Shown: positions 53,034-61,502, counted from the stretch's first letter. The stretch is 64,000 nt of DNA from Tropicibacter alexandrii (GCF_003667315.2 NZ_RCTZ02000007.1:181525-245524), one strand, 5' to 3'. The notes: generated by a model not told the origin, from the sequence alone. Numbers and translations are program-made.

Positions 53034-53524
53034 GCGTCCGGGCGGCATCCGGGTGGGCCGCGCTGGCCTTGTTTCTTGGAATGGCCGGATGGATTTCCGT
53101 CGTGGTCGCGCCTGTCACGGGTGTCGCGCCGCAAGCCGTGCTGGGCATGAGCGATGCGCGACTGGCGGAATTTGGTCTTGCCTTGTCACGGGCGAATCTG
53201 TCTTCCGCGTATCGCGGGCTGGTCCTGCTTGCCGATAGCGCGTTCATCGCTTGCTTTGCGTTGTGGGTGGCCCGGTCGCTACGTGGGCTTTTGGGGGCTG
53301 GCGTGGCGCTGGTTTATGTCGTGATCGATCTGGGCGAGAACTATGTGCTGTTGTCGCATTTTCTTTTGCAGGCCAGAGATCTAACGGGCTGGGTCCTGTA
53401 TCTGCCGGAGGAGACTGGGACTTGGGCGCCGGTCGCCTACCTGACGGCGGCGAAACTCGGCATGGTGGTCAGCCTCACCATCGGTATAGTGGCGCGCGAG
53501 TTGCGCCAAAGGAGGACCAAATGA
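53030..53524 (+). CDS. Four-helix membrane protein between aroA and cmk
   Basis: A 164-residue protein from GTG 53030, which overlaps the aroA stop (GTGA); its own stop overlaps the cmk ATG (ATGA). Four hydrophobic segments are visible (about 8-30, 60-80, 83-108 and 134-155), with an acidic pair in [12 protein letters not shown] in the third. No family recognised. Being wedged between two core genes with overlaps on both sides makes expression almost certain. Its role is open. Confidence 0.75.
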   Translation: MSVRAASGWAALALFLGMAGWISVVVAPVTGVAPQAVLGMSDARLAEFGLALSRANLSSAYRGLVLLADSAFIACFALWVARSLRGLLGAGVALVYVVIDLGENYVLLSHFLLQARDLTGWVLYLPEETGTWAPVAYLTAAKLGMVVSLTIGIVARELRQRRTK

Positions 53525-54135
53525 GCTTTACCGTTGCCATCGACGGGCCTGCCGCCAGCGGCAAGGGGACGATCAGCCGGGCCGTGTCCGAGTTCTTTGG
53601 CTACGCGTATCTCGACACCGGGCTGTTGTACCGCGCCGTGGGCAAGCGCCTGCTGGATGGCATCGAGCCGGTCGAGGCGGCGCAGACGCTGGATCGCAGC
53701 GTGCTGGATGCCGATGCCCTGCGCAGCCCCGATGTGGCGCAGGCCGCGTCCAAGGTCGCCGCCATCCCCGAGGTGCGCGCGGCGCTGGTCGATTTCCAGC
53801 GCGCCTTTGCCCGCCGTGCGGGCGGTGCCGTGCTGGACGGGCGCGATATCGGCACGGTGATCTGCCCGGATGCCGAGGTAAAGCTGTTCGTGACCGCCAG
53901 CGCGGAAACGCGGGCGCAGCGCCGATGCAAGGAGTTGCAGGGCAAGGGGCATGAGGTGACATACGAAGAGGTGCTCGCCGATGTCAGGGAGCGCGACGCG
54001 CGGGACATGAACCGCGCGGACGCGCCCTTGAAACCGGCGCCGGACGCGCTGGTGATCGACACGACGGCGCTGAGCATTGAGGATGCCGTCGCGCAAGTGG
54101 TCGAAATCATCACCGAGGCAGGTGGCGCGGACTGA
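53521..54135 (+). CDS. cmk: Cytidylate kinase
   Basis: Phosphorylates CMP and dCMP. The 204-residue protein has the P-loop [15 protein letters not shown] at 7-21, [11 protein letters not shown], the CMP-site [20 protein letters not shown], and [14 protein letters not shown] in the lid. aroA-cmk is a standard alphaproteobacterial pair, usually followed by rpsA; here an aldo/keto reductase follows instead and rpsA is not in view. Confidence 0.95.
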   Translation: MSFTVAIDGPAASGKGTISRAVSEFFGYAYLDTGLLYRAVGKRLLDGIEPVEAAQTLDRSVLDADALRSPDVAQAASKVAAIPEVRAALVDFQRAFARRAGGAVLDGRDIGTVICPDAEVKLFVTASAETRAQRRCKELQGKGHEVTYEEVLADVRERDARDMNRADAPLKPAPDALVIDTTALSIEDAVAQVVEIITEAGGAD

Positions 54136-54173
54136 GATCGCCCGTCAGGGCAGCGAAAAGAGGAGACGGCAAG

Positions 54174-55169
54174 ATGCGGCAGGTCAGGATCGGCGGGACG
54201 CAGGTGTCCTGCATCGGTGTCGGGGCAATGTCCTTCGGGGAATTCTACGGGCCGACCACCGAGGAAAACTCCTATGCCATCCTCGACGCGGCGCTGGCAG
54301 CAGGCGTGACCCATATCGACACGTCGAATGTCTATGGCATGGGCCGGTCGGAAACGGCGATCGGAACATGGCTGAAGGACCATCCCGGCGCGCGCGACAG
54401 CCTGCATATCGCCACCAAGGGGGGCATCAACCGGGATGGTGACACCGGCGCGGTGCCTTTCGACAATTCGCCCGAGCATCTGGAGGCGTCGCTGGATGCG
54501 TCGCTGAGGCGGATGGGGATCGAGTGCGTCGACCTGTTCTATGTCCACCGCCGCGAAGAGGCGCGCGAGATCGAGGACGTGGCCGAGACGATGGGGCGCC
54601 TCGTGGCCAAGGGCAAATGCAAGGCCATCGGCTTTTCCGAGATCGCGCCGTCGTCCTTGCGGCGCGCCCACGCGGTCCATCCGGTGGCGGCGGTGCAGTC
54701 GGAATATTCTCTGGGCACGCGGTTCGTGGAACTGGGGCTGGTGCAGGCCTGTCAGGAGTTGGACGTCGCGCTGGTGGCGTTTTCGCCGGTGATGCGGTCG
54801 ATGCTGACGGACACCCCGCTGGAGCCGGAGGTGATCCCGTCCTTGCCCTTCCTGAAGTCCAACCCGCGCTTTACGGGGCCGAACTATGCGGCGAACCGGG
54901 CGGCGACGGATCGGTTCCGCGCATTGGCCGCCGAGATGGGCGTGCCGGCGGCGGCGCTGGCGATTGCGTGGCTGTTGCACAAGGCCGATCATATCCTGCC
55001 GATCCCCGGCACGCGCTCTGTTGCGCATTTCGGCGAGTTGGTGATGGGCGCGCAGTTGCCCTTGACGACGGATGACATGGTACGCATCGAACAGGTGTTG
55101 CCCGTGGGGTGGGCGCATGGCGCGCGATACTCCTACCAGCAATCTCTGGGGCCGGAGTCGTTCTGCTGA
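54174..55169 (+). CDS. Aldo/keto reductase
   Basis: A 331-residue NADPH-dependent oxidoreductase of the AKR TIM-barrel family. The catalytic tetrad is D49 (THIDTSNVYG), Y54, K82 (IATKGG) and H125 (FYVHRR). The C-terminal part IPGTRSVAHFGEL binds the NADP 2-phosphate. The closest general groups reduce short aldehydes and ketones or regenerate pyridoxal; the substrate cannot be told. AAGAGGAGACGG precedes the ATG. Its stop touches the stop of the convergent YcaQ-like gene with no base between. Confidence 0.9.
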   Translation: MRQVRIGGTQVSCIGVGAMSFGEFYGPTTEENSYAILDAALAAGVTHIDTSNVYGMGRSETAIGTWLKDHPGARDSLHIATKGGINRDGDTGAVPFDNSPEHLEASLDASLRRMGIECVDLFYVHRREEAREIEDVAETMGRLVAKGKCKAIGFSEIAPSSLRRAHAVHPVAAVQSEYSLGTRFVELGLVQACQELDVALVAFSPVMRSMLTDTPLEPEVIPSLPFLKSNPRFTGPNYAANRAATDRFRALAAEMGVPAAALAIAWLLHKADHILPIPGTRSVAHFGELVMGAQLPLTTDDMVRIEQVLPVGWAHGARYSYQQSLGPESFC

Positions 55170-56354
55170 TCAGCGCGCCGCGCGCAGCCAGCCATCGGCC
55201 CATGTGACCTGATCCAGCCCGGCAAAGCGGGCAAGGCGGGCCAGTTCCGCCTCAAGCCGGGCCTGCCGCCCGCTGCCCCAAGACACCCCGCGCTCTGGCC
55301 AAAGCGCGTTGACATGCAGCGCCGCGCCCGCGCGGGCCATGTCGATCCGTCCGACCAGCCGGTCGCCTTCGAGCAGCGGGAACACGTAGTAGCCATAGAC
55401 ACGCTGCGGGGCAGGGACGAAGATCTCGATCCGGTAGTGAAAGCCGAACAATCGTTCGGCCCGCTTGCGGTCGCGCAGCGCCGGATCGAAGGGCGACAGC
55501 ACCCGCAGCCGCCCCGGCGGCTCGGGCGCGGCAAGGTTTGCCCCGGCAAATGTCAGGCATTTGCGCAGACCGCCATCGGCGGTCTCGACCTCGAGCGGCT
55601 CCAACTCGCCCGTGGCGAGACCCGCCTCGCACCACTGTTTCGCCTCGGCCGGGGTCACATGCGCCCAGAAGGCCGCGATCTCGCCCGGGGTGGCAAAGCC
55701 CAGCCGGGCCAGCGCGCCCCGGCACAGCCAGTCGATGCTGTCCGCCTCTGGCGGCGGGTCGCGCAGCTCGGCGGGGATCACGCGCTCTGTCAGGTCATAG
55801 ACCTTGCGGAAGGCCTCGCGCCGCGTGACAGCCAGATCGCCCGCCCGCCACAGGTATTCCAGCGCGGTCTTGGACGGGTGCCAGTCCCACCAGCCCCCCT
55901 TGCTGCGGCCCTCATCGGCGCCCACATCGCCCGAGCCACAAGGCCCGTTCTCGCGGATATGGTCCATGACCTCAGTGCATTTCGACAGGAATTCGTGGCT
56001 TTGCCAGCGCTCCCATTTGCCGTGCAGGCCCCTGCGGTCGCGGGCAAAGCGGATGTGCCAATGCGGATAGAACCCCATCGGGATCACGGCGGCATCATGC
56101 GTCCAATGCTCGAAGACCTGACGCCGCGCCAAGAGAGGCGGCAGATGCGCAGGCCGATAGCTCTGCCGCCGCGCAAACAGGATCATGTGATGGGCGCGTT
56201 CCACCGTCCGCACACTGTCCAGCTGAACAAAGCCCAGCCGTTCGATCAGCGCGTGCAGGTCATCGCCTTTGGACGGGCCGGTCGGTGGCTCGGCCAATGC
56301 GTGCCGGTCCAGAAAGACCCGCCGCGCGGTGGCATTGTCGAGCCGCCGGGTCAC
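55170..56354 (-). CDS. YcaQ/AlkZ-type winged-helix DNA glycosylase
   Basis: A 394-residue protein of the HTH_42 family, whose members (AlkZ, YcaQ/AlkX) remove alkylated bases and unhook DNA crosslinks. The early LGFVQLDSVRTVERAHHMILFAR carries Q44-L-D46, the Q-x-D form typical of the YcaQ-like branch rather than the Q-x-Q of AlkZ. FEHWTHDAAVIPM and the C-terminal RIEIFVPAPQRVYGYYVFPLL are also family features. The start is GTG 56354, one base after the stop of the LacI-type gene, so the two are co-translated. The repair role is taken from the family. Confidence 0.85.
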   Translation of the reverse strand: MTRRLDNATARRVFLDRHALAEPPTGPSKGDDLHALIERLGFVQLDSVRTVERAHHMILFARRQSYRPAHLPPLLARRQVFEHWTHDAAVIPMGFYPHWHIRFARDRRGLHGKWERWQSHEFLSKCTEVMDHIRENGPCGSGDVGADEGRSKGGWWDWHPSKTALEYLWRAGDLAVTRREAFRKVYDLTERVIPAELRDPPPEADSIDWLCRGALARLGFATPGEIAAFWAHVTPAEAKQWCEAGLATGELEPLEVETADGGLRKCLTFAGANLAAPEPPGRLRVLSPFDPALRDRKRAERLFGFHYRIEIFVPAPQRVYGYYVFPLLEGDRLVGRIDMARAGAALHVNALWPERGVSWGSGRQARLEAELARLARFAGLDQVTWADGWLRAAR

Positions 56355-56355
56355 G

Positions 56356-57381
56356 TCACCGGCGCTTCAGCGTGTCGCCATAGCTGATCTTGGGGGTCAG
56401 TTCGACGATGCGCTCGAATTCCGCATTCGGGTCGTTGACCCGGCCAGAGATGATCTGCGCCGCCTTGGTGCCAATCTCGGTCCGGCAGGCATCCATGGTC
56501 GCCAACTGGCGCGGCAGGCCCTGCAGCAATTCGACCCCGTTGAACCCGGCAAGCCCCACGCGACCAGGGATGTCGATGCCTTGCGCCATCAGCTCCATCA
56601 AGCCACCCGCGGCGATCATGTCGTTGGAGTAATACAGGAAATCCAGCTCCGGCTCGCGGTCCAGCATGGTGCGCGTCATCTCGCGCCCCTTGGCCAGTGC
56701 AGAGCCGCCGGAATAGAATTCCTGCGTCGCGATCTCGACGCCTTCCTTGGCCAGCGCCTCGGTGAACCCTTCGAAGCGTTTGCGCGCGCGGTGGTCCAGA
56801 GGCATCTTGGTGCCCATGAAGCCGATCTTCTCATAGCCCTGTTTCAGGATCGCGCGCGCCATCTCGCGCCCGGCGCGGCGGTGGCTGATCCCTACGGCGC
56901 AATCGATCGGCGTGCCGTCAGTATCCATGATCTCGACCACGGGAATACCGCTGGCCTTGAGCATCGCCTTCGAGGCGTCGGTATGCTCCAACCCCGCGAT
57001 GATCACACCGGAAGGCCGCCAGGACAGCATTTCGTACAGAACGCGCTCTTCCTTTTCCGGAAGGTAGTCGGTGACGCCCACGACGGGCTGAAGGTCGGTC
57101 TCCTCCAATACGGCGCTGATCCCGGACATGACCTCGGGAAAGACCATGTTGCGCAAGGAGGGGATGATCACGGCCACCAGATTGACCCGCTGGCTGGCCA
57201 GCGCACCGGCGATCTTGTTGGGCACGTATCCCAACGCCTTCGCGGCCTCCAGCACCTTTTCACGGGTGGCTTGGCTGACATCGCCGCGATTGCGCAGCAC
57301 CCGGCTGACCGTCATTTCGGACACGCCGGAGGCCTCGGAAACATCACGCAGGGTCAGCGGGCGGGTATCGTCATTGGCCAA
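56356..57381 (-). CDS. LacI-family transcription regulator
   Basis: A 341-residue repressor-type regulator. Helix-turn-helix and hinge helix are LTLRDVSEASGVSEMTVSRVLRN and YVPNKIAGALAS (residues 9-64); the rest is a periplasmic-binding-protein-like sugar domain (VNLVAVIIPSLRN to the end). Start TTG 57381 is taken because AAGGAACC stands before it and the HTH begins 8 residues later; the open frame continues to 57435 through the operator. Likeness is to the GntR/IdnR gluconate group, but no sugar genes are nearby; instead the gene is coupled to a DNA glycosylase. An AACGTT palindrome lies 25 bases upstream. Confidence 0.87.
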   Translation of the reverse strand: MANDDTRPLTLRDVSEASGVSEMTVSRVLRNRGDVSQATREKVLEAAKALGYVPNKIAGALASQRVNLVAVIIPSLRNMVFPEVMSGISAVLEETDLQPVVGVTDYLPEKEERVLYEMLSWRPSGVIIAGLEHTDASKAMLKASGIPVVEIMDTDGTPIDCAVGISHRRAGREMARAILKQGYEKIGFMGTKMPLDHRARKRFEGFTEALAKEGVEIATQEFYSGGSALAKGREMTRTMLDREPELDFLYYSNDMIAAGGLMELMAQGIDIPGRVGLAGFNGVELLQGLPRQLATMDACRTEIGTKAAQIISGRVNDPNAEFERIVELTPKISYGDTLKRR

Positions 57382-57402
57382 GGGCAGGTTCCTTCTTTGT
57401 TG

Positions 57403-57416
57403 GCTTAACGTTACCG
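57403..57416. promoter_or_regulatory. Probable LacI-family operator, autoregulatory
   Basis: GCTTAACGTTACCG contains the 8-bp palindrome TAACGTTA with the central CG typical of LacI-family sites. It lies 25-32 bases upstream of the TTG start of the LacI-type gene. A related box stands before maeB at 7906. Regulation is inferred. Confidence 0.5.
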
Positions 57417-57488
57417 CAATCCGGGGTACGTGCAAGATGCATCAAGCGGGTGACAAGGCCGCGCAGGCGCGGTAATCAGGGGCGCGAC

Positions 57489-57565
57489 GGTCCCGTGGCT
57501 CAACTGGATAGAGCAGCCCCCTCCTAAGGGGCAGGTTGCAGGTTCGAATCCTGCCGGGATCGCCA
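57489..57565 (+). tRNA. tRNA-Arg (anticodon CCT)
   Basis: Full cloverleaf: acceptor GGTCCCG pairs with CGGGATC (one G-T), D-arm GCTC/GAGC, anticodon arm GCCCC-CTCCTAA-GGGGC with anticodon CCT (reads AGG), T-arm GCAGG-TTCGAAT-CCTGC, discriminator G and an encoded CCA (57563-57565). An integrase gene ends 9 bases to the right, so the 3-prime half of this tRNA gene is the likely attachment site of the element; the gene remains intact. Confidence 0.96.
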
Positions 57566-57573
57566 GTGTTCCA

Positions 57574-58686
57574 TTATTTTCCTTTCTTTTCATTGACTTG
57601 TGGTGCTGATTTGTCCAGCCATTCGGAAAGGTTGGACACGCTTGCAGCGCGAACCTTGGACATTCCGCCCGCCGACAGCTTTTTGCGCTGCGCAGATTTG
57701 ACGTAGGTCAGGGCTTCGCGGGTGCTTCGATGGGCCAGAAAGGCCATGATTTCGAGTTCGTTCGCGCCATGCTCGGCAAGCTGGGTCGCGCCGAATTTTC
57801 GGAGGCCATGAGCGCGGCATCGGTCAGGAAGGCCAGCCGCTCGCACTTGGTCCGCGAACCAGTTCCCGAAGCCTTCGACGGTATAGGGCTTGCCATCGTC
57901 ACGAGTCAGAAACAGGCTAGTGCCGGGCGGAAGCTGGATGATTTCGGCGACTAGGTCGGGCATGTAGTCCAGCGACAATTCCGCCTCTTGGCCGGTCTTT
58001 CCGCGTCGGTAGTAGATCGCATTTCCCTTGATGTTGTGCCGCCCCATTGCACAAGCGTCTTGTCGTGCTGCACCGGTCGCAAGCATCAGTTCCAGCGCGC
58101 GGCGCGCCTTCGTCCCGCTTGGGTGAAAGTCGCGGTACTTCTGGATTTCTTCAGGCGTCCAAGTGTGGAAGCCGCCTGTCTCTTTCTGCTTTCGCTCATC
58201 AACCGCGTGAACGGGGTTCGCAATATCGAGACCCACCTTCTTGCGCGCGTGGTCGAAGATCTCCGACAGTTCTTTGCGCAGCCGGTTGGCCGCCGCCGCG
58301 CCGCCCTTCTTCTCCATCAGGCCTTCTATGTGGTGCGCCTGTATCAACTCCAAGGGAAAGCGCCCGATGATCTGGCAAATCCAGTCCAGACGCTTGCCTT
58401 TGGCGTAGCGGGTTGATGCCGCAAGTTCTTTGAACCGGACTGAGCCACGGTAATGAGACACTACATGGTCAACGGTACCGTGTTCGCCGCGTGTCCGTTT
58501 GTCGTCGGGACGCGGGTTCATTGCAGCCTCATAGGCGGTGCGAAACTCAAGGGAGCCGTATGCACCGGGAAGGTACTCATCCACCTTGCGCCCGTTCACC
58601 TTTGCCCGCAAACGCCACCGCTTCTTGCCGTGCTGATCCACGTTCGGTTTGTTGCCTACGCCGGGGAAGGGGTTCCGCTTTTTCAT
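57574..58686 (-). CDS. int: Tyrosine recombinase / phage integrase
   Basis: Site-specific recombinase that inserts and excises the element. The 370-residue protein has an N-terminal arm-binding part (RWRLRAKVNGRKVDEYL), a core-binding helical domain (about 70-160) and the catalytic domain with R208 (GAARQDACAMG), K230 region, H293-x-x-R296 (HGLRK), H319 (LAHRST) and the nucleophile Y328 (LTYVK). It ends 9 bases from the tRNA-Arg gene, the normal placement for tRNA-site integrases. The ATG overlaps the stop of the small gene before it (ATGA). Confidence 0.94.
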   Translation of the reverse strand: MKKRNPFPGVGNKPNVDQHGKKRWRLRAKVNGRKVDEYLPGAYGSLEFRTAYEAAMNPRPDDKRTRGEHGTVDHVVSHYRGSVRFKELAASTRYAKGKRLDWICQIIGRFPLELIQAHHIEGLMEKKGGAAAANRLRKELSEIFDHARKKVGLDIANPVHAVDERKQKETGGFHTWTPEEIQKYRDFHPSGTKARRALELMLATGAARQDACAMGRHNIKGNAIYYRRGKTGQEAELSLDYMPDLVAEIIQLPPGTSLFLTRDDGKPYTVEGFGNWFADQVRAAGLPDRCRAHGLRKFGATQLAEHGANELEIMAFLAHRSTREALTYVKSAQRKKLSAGGMSKVRAASVSNLSEWLDKSAPQVNEKKGK

Positions 58687-58877
58687 CGCACACCTGTCAC
58701 GCGGTTGAGTTCGTCAACGAGAGGATTTTGGCCAACATCGGAGCCGGTTCCCACGATGATTTCATGGGAACCGTCCGGTCGCACCACTACGCGGAATTGA
58801 GACACATTCGCCGCCGCCAATCCCTTCGCGTACCGGGTCAGCTCGGCTTGGGTGATGCTGGCGGGGCGGGGCGGCAT
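58683..58877 (-). CDS. Small protein before the integrase, possible recombination partner
   Basis: A 64-residue protein starting MPPRPASITQAELTRYAKGL. The ATG at 58877 is one base after the stop of the gene upstream, and its own stop overlaps the integrase start, so it is translated between the two; longer starts at 58901 lie inside the upstream gene. The pattern ITQAELTRYAKGLAAAN then FRVVVRPDGSHEIIV looks like a short helix followed by a beta hairpin. Small proteins of this kind sit next to integrases in several alphaproteobacterial prophages. An excisionase-like role is only suggested by place and size. Confidence 0.65.
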   Translation of the reverse strand: MPPRPASITQAELTRYAKGLAAANVSQFRVVVRPDGSHEIIVGTGSDVGQNPLVDELNRVTGVR

Positions 58878-58878
58878 G

Positions 58879-59430
58879 TTACTCGGCCACCCACTCGACA
58901 TAGTCGCGCCCTTGTCCAAACCCGAGCATCAGAAATGCACGGCCCGAAAGGCGCACTTCACGTTTGAAGTACCCTTGCCAGAAGTCGTTCGGCTGGCGTT
59001 GGAACCTGACAATCAATTTGGATTGATTCCAAAACTCAATTTCTGTCCAAGTTTCGTTTATGACGATATTGCAATCGAGCAGCGCTTTCCTTCGCGCGCG
59101 CTCCTCTTGGGTCTCAGGCTGTTGGTAGATCGTTGCAATTATTGCGGTGAGCCATTTTCCCGATGTCTGGTCTTCAAAAGGACTGTTAGGAAACGCCGGT
59201 ATTGTCCAGTAGTCCGCCAATACCGCCGACGCCTCTTTGATCTTGGGGGCCAAGGCAACCGTCAACATCAACTTGCCAATATCGTCGTAACCCACTTGAG
59301 CGATTGCGCGCCCACGACTCTTGGGCAAGTGACCCGAGTCGATAAGCGCGCGCGCGTATGCGTTTACGGTCTCGGGCCTCTCCCCAAGGATTTCCGCGAT
59401 GTCTTGGACTAGCTCTGCTACGGTTGCCAT
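58879..59430 (-). CDS. Element protein of unknown function with possible N-terminal HTH
   Basis: A 183-residue protein with no family I can name. Residues 1-45 (VAELVQDIAEILGERPETV then AYARALIDSGHLPKSRGR) have the look of a helix-turn-helix, which suggests a DNA-binding role. The rest has strands with WTEIEFWNQSKLIVRFQ and a closing FGQGRDYVEWVAE. Base composition is lower in GC than the chromosome. It ends one base before the next gene start. A 69-bp AT-rich gap separates it from the gene upstream. Confidence 0.7.
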   Translation of the reverse strand: MATVAELVQDIAEILGERPETVNAYARALIDSGHLPKSRGRAIAQVGYDDIGKLMLTVALAPKIKEASAVLADYWTIPAFPNSPFEDQTSGKWLTAIIATIYQQPETQEERARRKALLDCNIVINETWTEIEFWNQSKLIVRFQRQPNDFWQGYFKREVRLSGRAFLMLGFGQGRDYVEWVAE

Positions 59431-59499
59431 CTCAGCACCTCATTATTTGACTTTAGATTACATTAATCCAAATCCAAAGGCAACCACGTTTTGCACTTG

Positions 59500-59796
59500 C
59501 TAAACCGGGCTTATGCGCGCCGCCCGCAGTTCCAGCTTTTCCGCCTCGTCTATCAGGTCGCGAAGGATCGCCTCGGCCACAAACAGAGTTTGGTCGATGC
59601 CTCGATCCTGCATCGGTGTGCCGCCAGCGTCATTGTCCAAAGCCGCGCTTGCGGTCGCAACAAGGCCCATTGCCATATAGGCAAGGCTGCTCGCCGGTGA
59701 GTTCCTCGTATACGACTCATCCATCCAGCGAAGGGCAAAGTCTGGATTGGTGAAGCGGTCTTTGGCCAGTTCAACGCCTTTGCTTGTCGGTTTCAT
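59500..59796 (-). CDS. Small element protein, unknown function
   Basis: A 98-residue protein, largely helical and acidic: MKPTSKGVELAKDRF at the start, SSLAYMAMGLVATASAALD in the middle and FVAEAILRDLIDEAEKLELRAA near the end, which may form an amphipathic helix. No known family. Its ATG overlaps the stop of the gene upstream (ATGA), so both come from one transcript that starts at the divergent promoter region. Confidence 0.65.
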   Translation of the reverse strand: MKPTSKGVELAKDRFTNPDFALRWMDESYTRNSPASSLAYMAMGLVATASAALDNDAGGTPMQDRGIDQTLFVAEAILRDLIDEAEKLELRAARISPV

Positions 59797-60014
59797 GCCC
59801 GGCGCCCTTTCAGCTTTTCCAGATCACTCGCGATTTCGTCGGCCAGCCGTTCAGCGACAAAGCCAACCGCCGCCACGCCGTTGCTTGTCCGCTGGTCGTG
59901 CGGGTTGAATTCGGTCAAGACGGCCATCAGGCCATGCAGATATGTCGCCTTGGTGTGAATGTCGGACAGATCGGGCAAGCCGGTATCGGTCGCGCGGGCG
60001 CGTTCATTGGGCAT
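59793..60014 (-). CDS. Small element protein, first gene of the leftward operon
   Basis: A 73-residue protein (MPNERARATDTGLPDLSD to LEKLKGRRA), helical with a mixed-charge tail; no family recognised. The ATG at 60014 is chosen because GGAGACC stands before it; the open frame runs to 60407 through the regulator region and is not used beyond this point. It is divergent from the Xre-type gene, with the operator repeats between them, so it is the likely first product under repressor control. Confidence 0.65.
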   Translation of the reverse strand: MPNERARATDTGLPDLSDIHTKATYLHGLMAVLTEFNPHDQRTSNGVAAVGFVAERLADEIASDLEKLKGRRA

Positions 60015-60035
60015 TGTCAGGGTCTCCTGATTTGG

Positions 60036-60101
60036 GTTATTGATAACGTGGTTATACTTTTCACACGTCGCAAAACGGGTCAAGAAAAATAACAGGGTTA
60101 T
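60036..60101. promoter_or_regulatory. Operator repeats ATAAC-N3-GTTAT in the divergent promoter region
   Basis: Two perfect inverted repeats, ATAAC-GTG-GTTAT at 60043-60055 and ATAAC-AGG-GTTAT at 60089-60101, with a further half site GTTAT at 60036-60040. Centres are 46 bases apart. The second ends 3 bases before the Xre-type start codon, and the first lies about 30 bases before the leftward operon. The 90-bp gap is AT-rich. Layout fits a repressor that controls both directions. Confidence 0.7.
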
Positions 60102-60104
60102 AAA

Positions 60105-60326
60105 ATGAACGCCACGCAATGCAAAATGGCCCGCGCCGCTCTTGGTCTTGGCGTTCGTGATCTTGCCGCACTCGCCGATGTTGCGCAGGCAACTGTATCC
60201 CGCCTTGAACGCGGCGAAGAATTGAAGCCCGCCACCGTCGCCGCGATCCGCGCCGCGCTCGAAGATGCCGGGGTCGAGTTCATCGCAGAGAATGGCGGGG
60301 GAGCCGGGGTCAGGCTCAAGAAATAG
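60105..60326 (+). CDS. Xre-type helix-turn-helix regulator
   Basis: A 73-residue protein made almost wholly of one lambda-repressor-like HTH: MARAALGLGVRDLAALADVAQATVSRLERGEELKPATVAAIRAALEDAGVEFI (residues 8-60, shown elsewhere only in parts). There is no dimerisation or cleavage domain, so control by RecA-type cleavage is unlikely. It is the only rightward gene of the element in view, and operator-like repeats lie right before it. It could be the repressor or a Cro-like factor. A GGCCAGC/GCTGGCC stem with a long loop just after the stop may end its transcript. Confidence 0.85.
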   Translation: MNATQCKMARAALGLGVRDLAALADVAQATVSRLERGEELKPATVAAIRAALEDAGVEFIAENGGGAGVRLKK

Positions 60327-60436
60327 GCCAGCCCCGCCTTGGGAACGTGCTGGCCTTGCACCGCGCCGAAAAGGAAGTTCAGCCGTGCCTTGTCGGGGTT
60401 TTCCCACTCACCGACTTACGGGGGGGCTTTGTCCGG

Positions 60437-61501
60437 CTACCGGACCGGCGCACCCTGCCAATCCACCAATCTCATAGCGGCGTCAGCATCAACGCCCGCC
60501 TCTTTGGCCATCGCCATCGCCTGAATGATGCCAGCCGCCGCCCGCGCCCGTCCGCCTGCATCGAAGGCTTGGAGCGGTCGCATCACGTCCAGCGCCACCG
60601 CCTCGCCCAGCTTCGCGGCGCATTCCTCGGCCATGCCCTCGGCAATCGGTTGCAGCATCCACTGAGCCAAATGACGTTGTGCTTCCCGCACTAGCGGCCC
60701 GGTGGTCGAAGGTGACGCCAGCCCCGGCAAGACGCCAAACGCCATGCAGATCGCAGAACGCGCCGCCTCCAACGTCTCTTTGGGCAAGACTTTCTCGATG
60801 TCAGGCGACACGCTTTGAGGCTTCCAGTCGGATGCAGGGGCAGGCCCGCCCGCCGCCGTGACGTTGACGCTTTCACGAAGCTGCACTCGGCCCCGGTAGC
60901 CCCGGAATGCCCGCGCCATTTGCGCAAGGTCGGTTTCCGGGCTTTCAGGGAACGGCACGACGCTGGAACCGATAGGCGCGTCCCGATAGACCTCGGCAAG
61001 CGCGGTCTCGACGTGCTGCAACAGCCCAGCCGTGAGGCCGGATCGCCGCAAGGGCGGTTGCCCGACATAGGGCATGTTCACGTCAGCGCCGGTGCGGAAA
61101 TGCAGGACTTCCGCCGCCAGCGCGGTTCGGGTTTGCCCGCCGCCAGTGTCGGGAATGCTCACCCGGTATGCGGTCGGCTTGGCATAGCGCGTCGTCAAAT
61201 CCCAATCCGAACACGGCACAAGGCCGGTGTCCTCGATCAGGAACACAGCTTCGCCGCGAAGGGCCAGCGCGCGCCCGCACAGTGCCAAGGTGCGCTTGGT
61301 CAGCAGGTCGGTGCCGGTCACGTCCGCGACCGACAAGCCGCCTTCCCAGAGGCTCACACAGCTTTGCACCGTTGCCGTGAGTTCCGCCGTGCCATCGCCG
61401 CCGCTGATATACGCCGCCCGCGCTTCCATCACTTGCGCCGTGTAGCCCGTCCCGCTGGATCGGGTCTCGGTCTCGGGTTTTCTCTTGAACCATCCGAACA
61501 T
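60437..61501 (-). CDS. Phage portal protein (HK97-type)
   Basis: A 354-residue portal, the ring through which DNA enters the head. The start MFGWFKRKPETETRSSG, the SCVSLWEG helix, and FGVLPGLASPSTTGPLVREAQRHLAQWMLQPI in the C-terminal clip and wing region (about 265-300) are typical of the HK97 portal family, though at 354 residues it is on the short side. The ATG at 61501 stands one base after the stop of the connector gene. It is the last gene of the head operon, where a first position is usual. Confidence 0.85.
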   Translation of the reverse strand: MFGWFKRKPETETRSSGTGYTAQVMEARAAYISGGDGTAELTATVQSCVSLWEGGLSVADVTGTDLLTKRTLALCGRALALRGEAVFLIEDTGLVPCSDWDLTTRYAKPTAYRVSIPDTGGGQTRTALAAEVLHFRTGADVNMPYVGQPPLRRSGLTAGLLQHVETALAEVYRDAPIGSSVVPFPESPETDLAQMARAFRGYRGRVQLRESVNVTAAGGPAPASDWKPQSVSPDIEKVLPKETLEAARSAICMAFGVLPGLASPSTTGPLVREAQRHLAQWMLQPIAEGMAEECAAKLGEAVALDVMRPLQAFDAGGRARAAAGIIQAMAMAKEAGVDADAAMRLVDWQGAPVR

Positions 61502-61502
61502 G

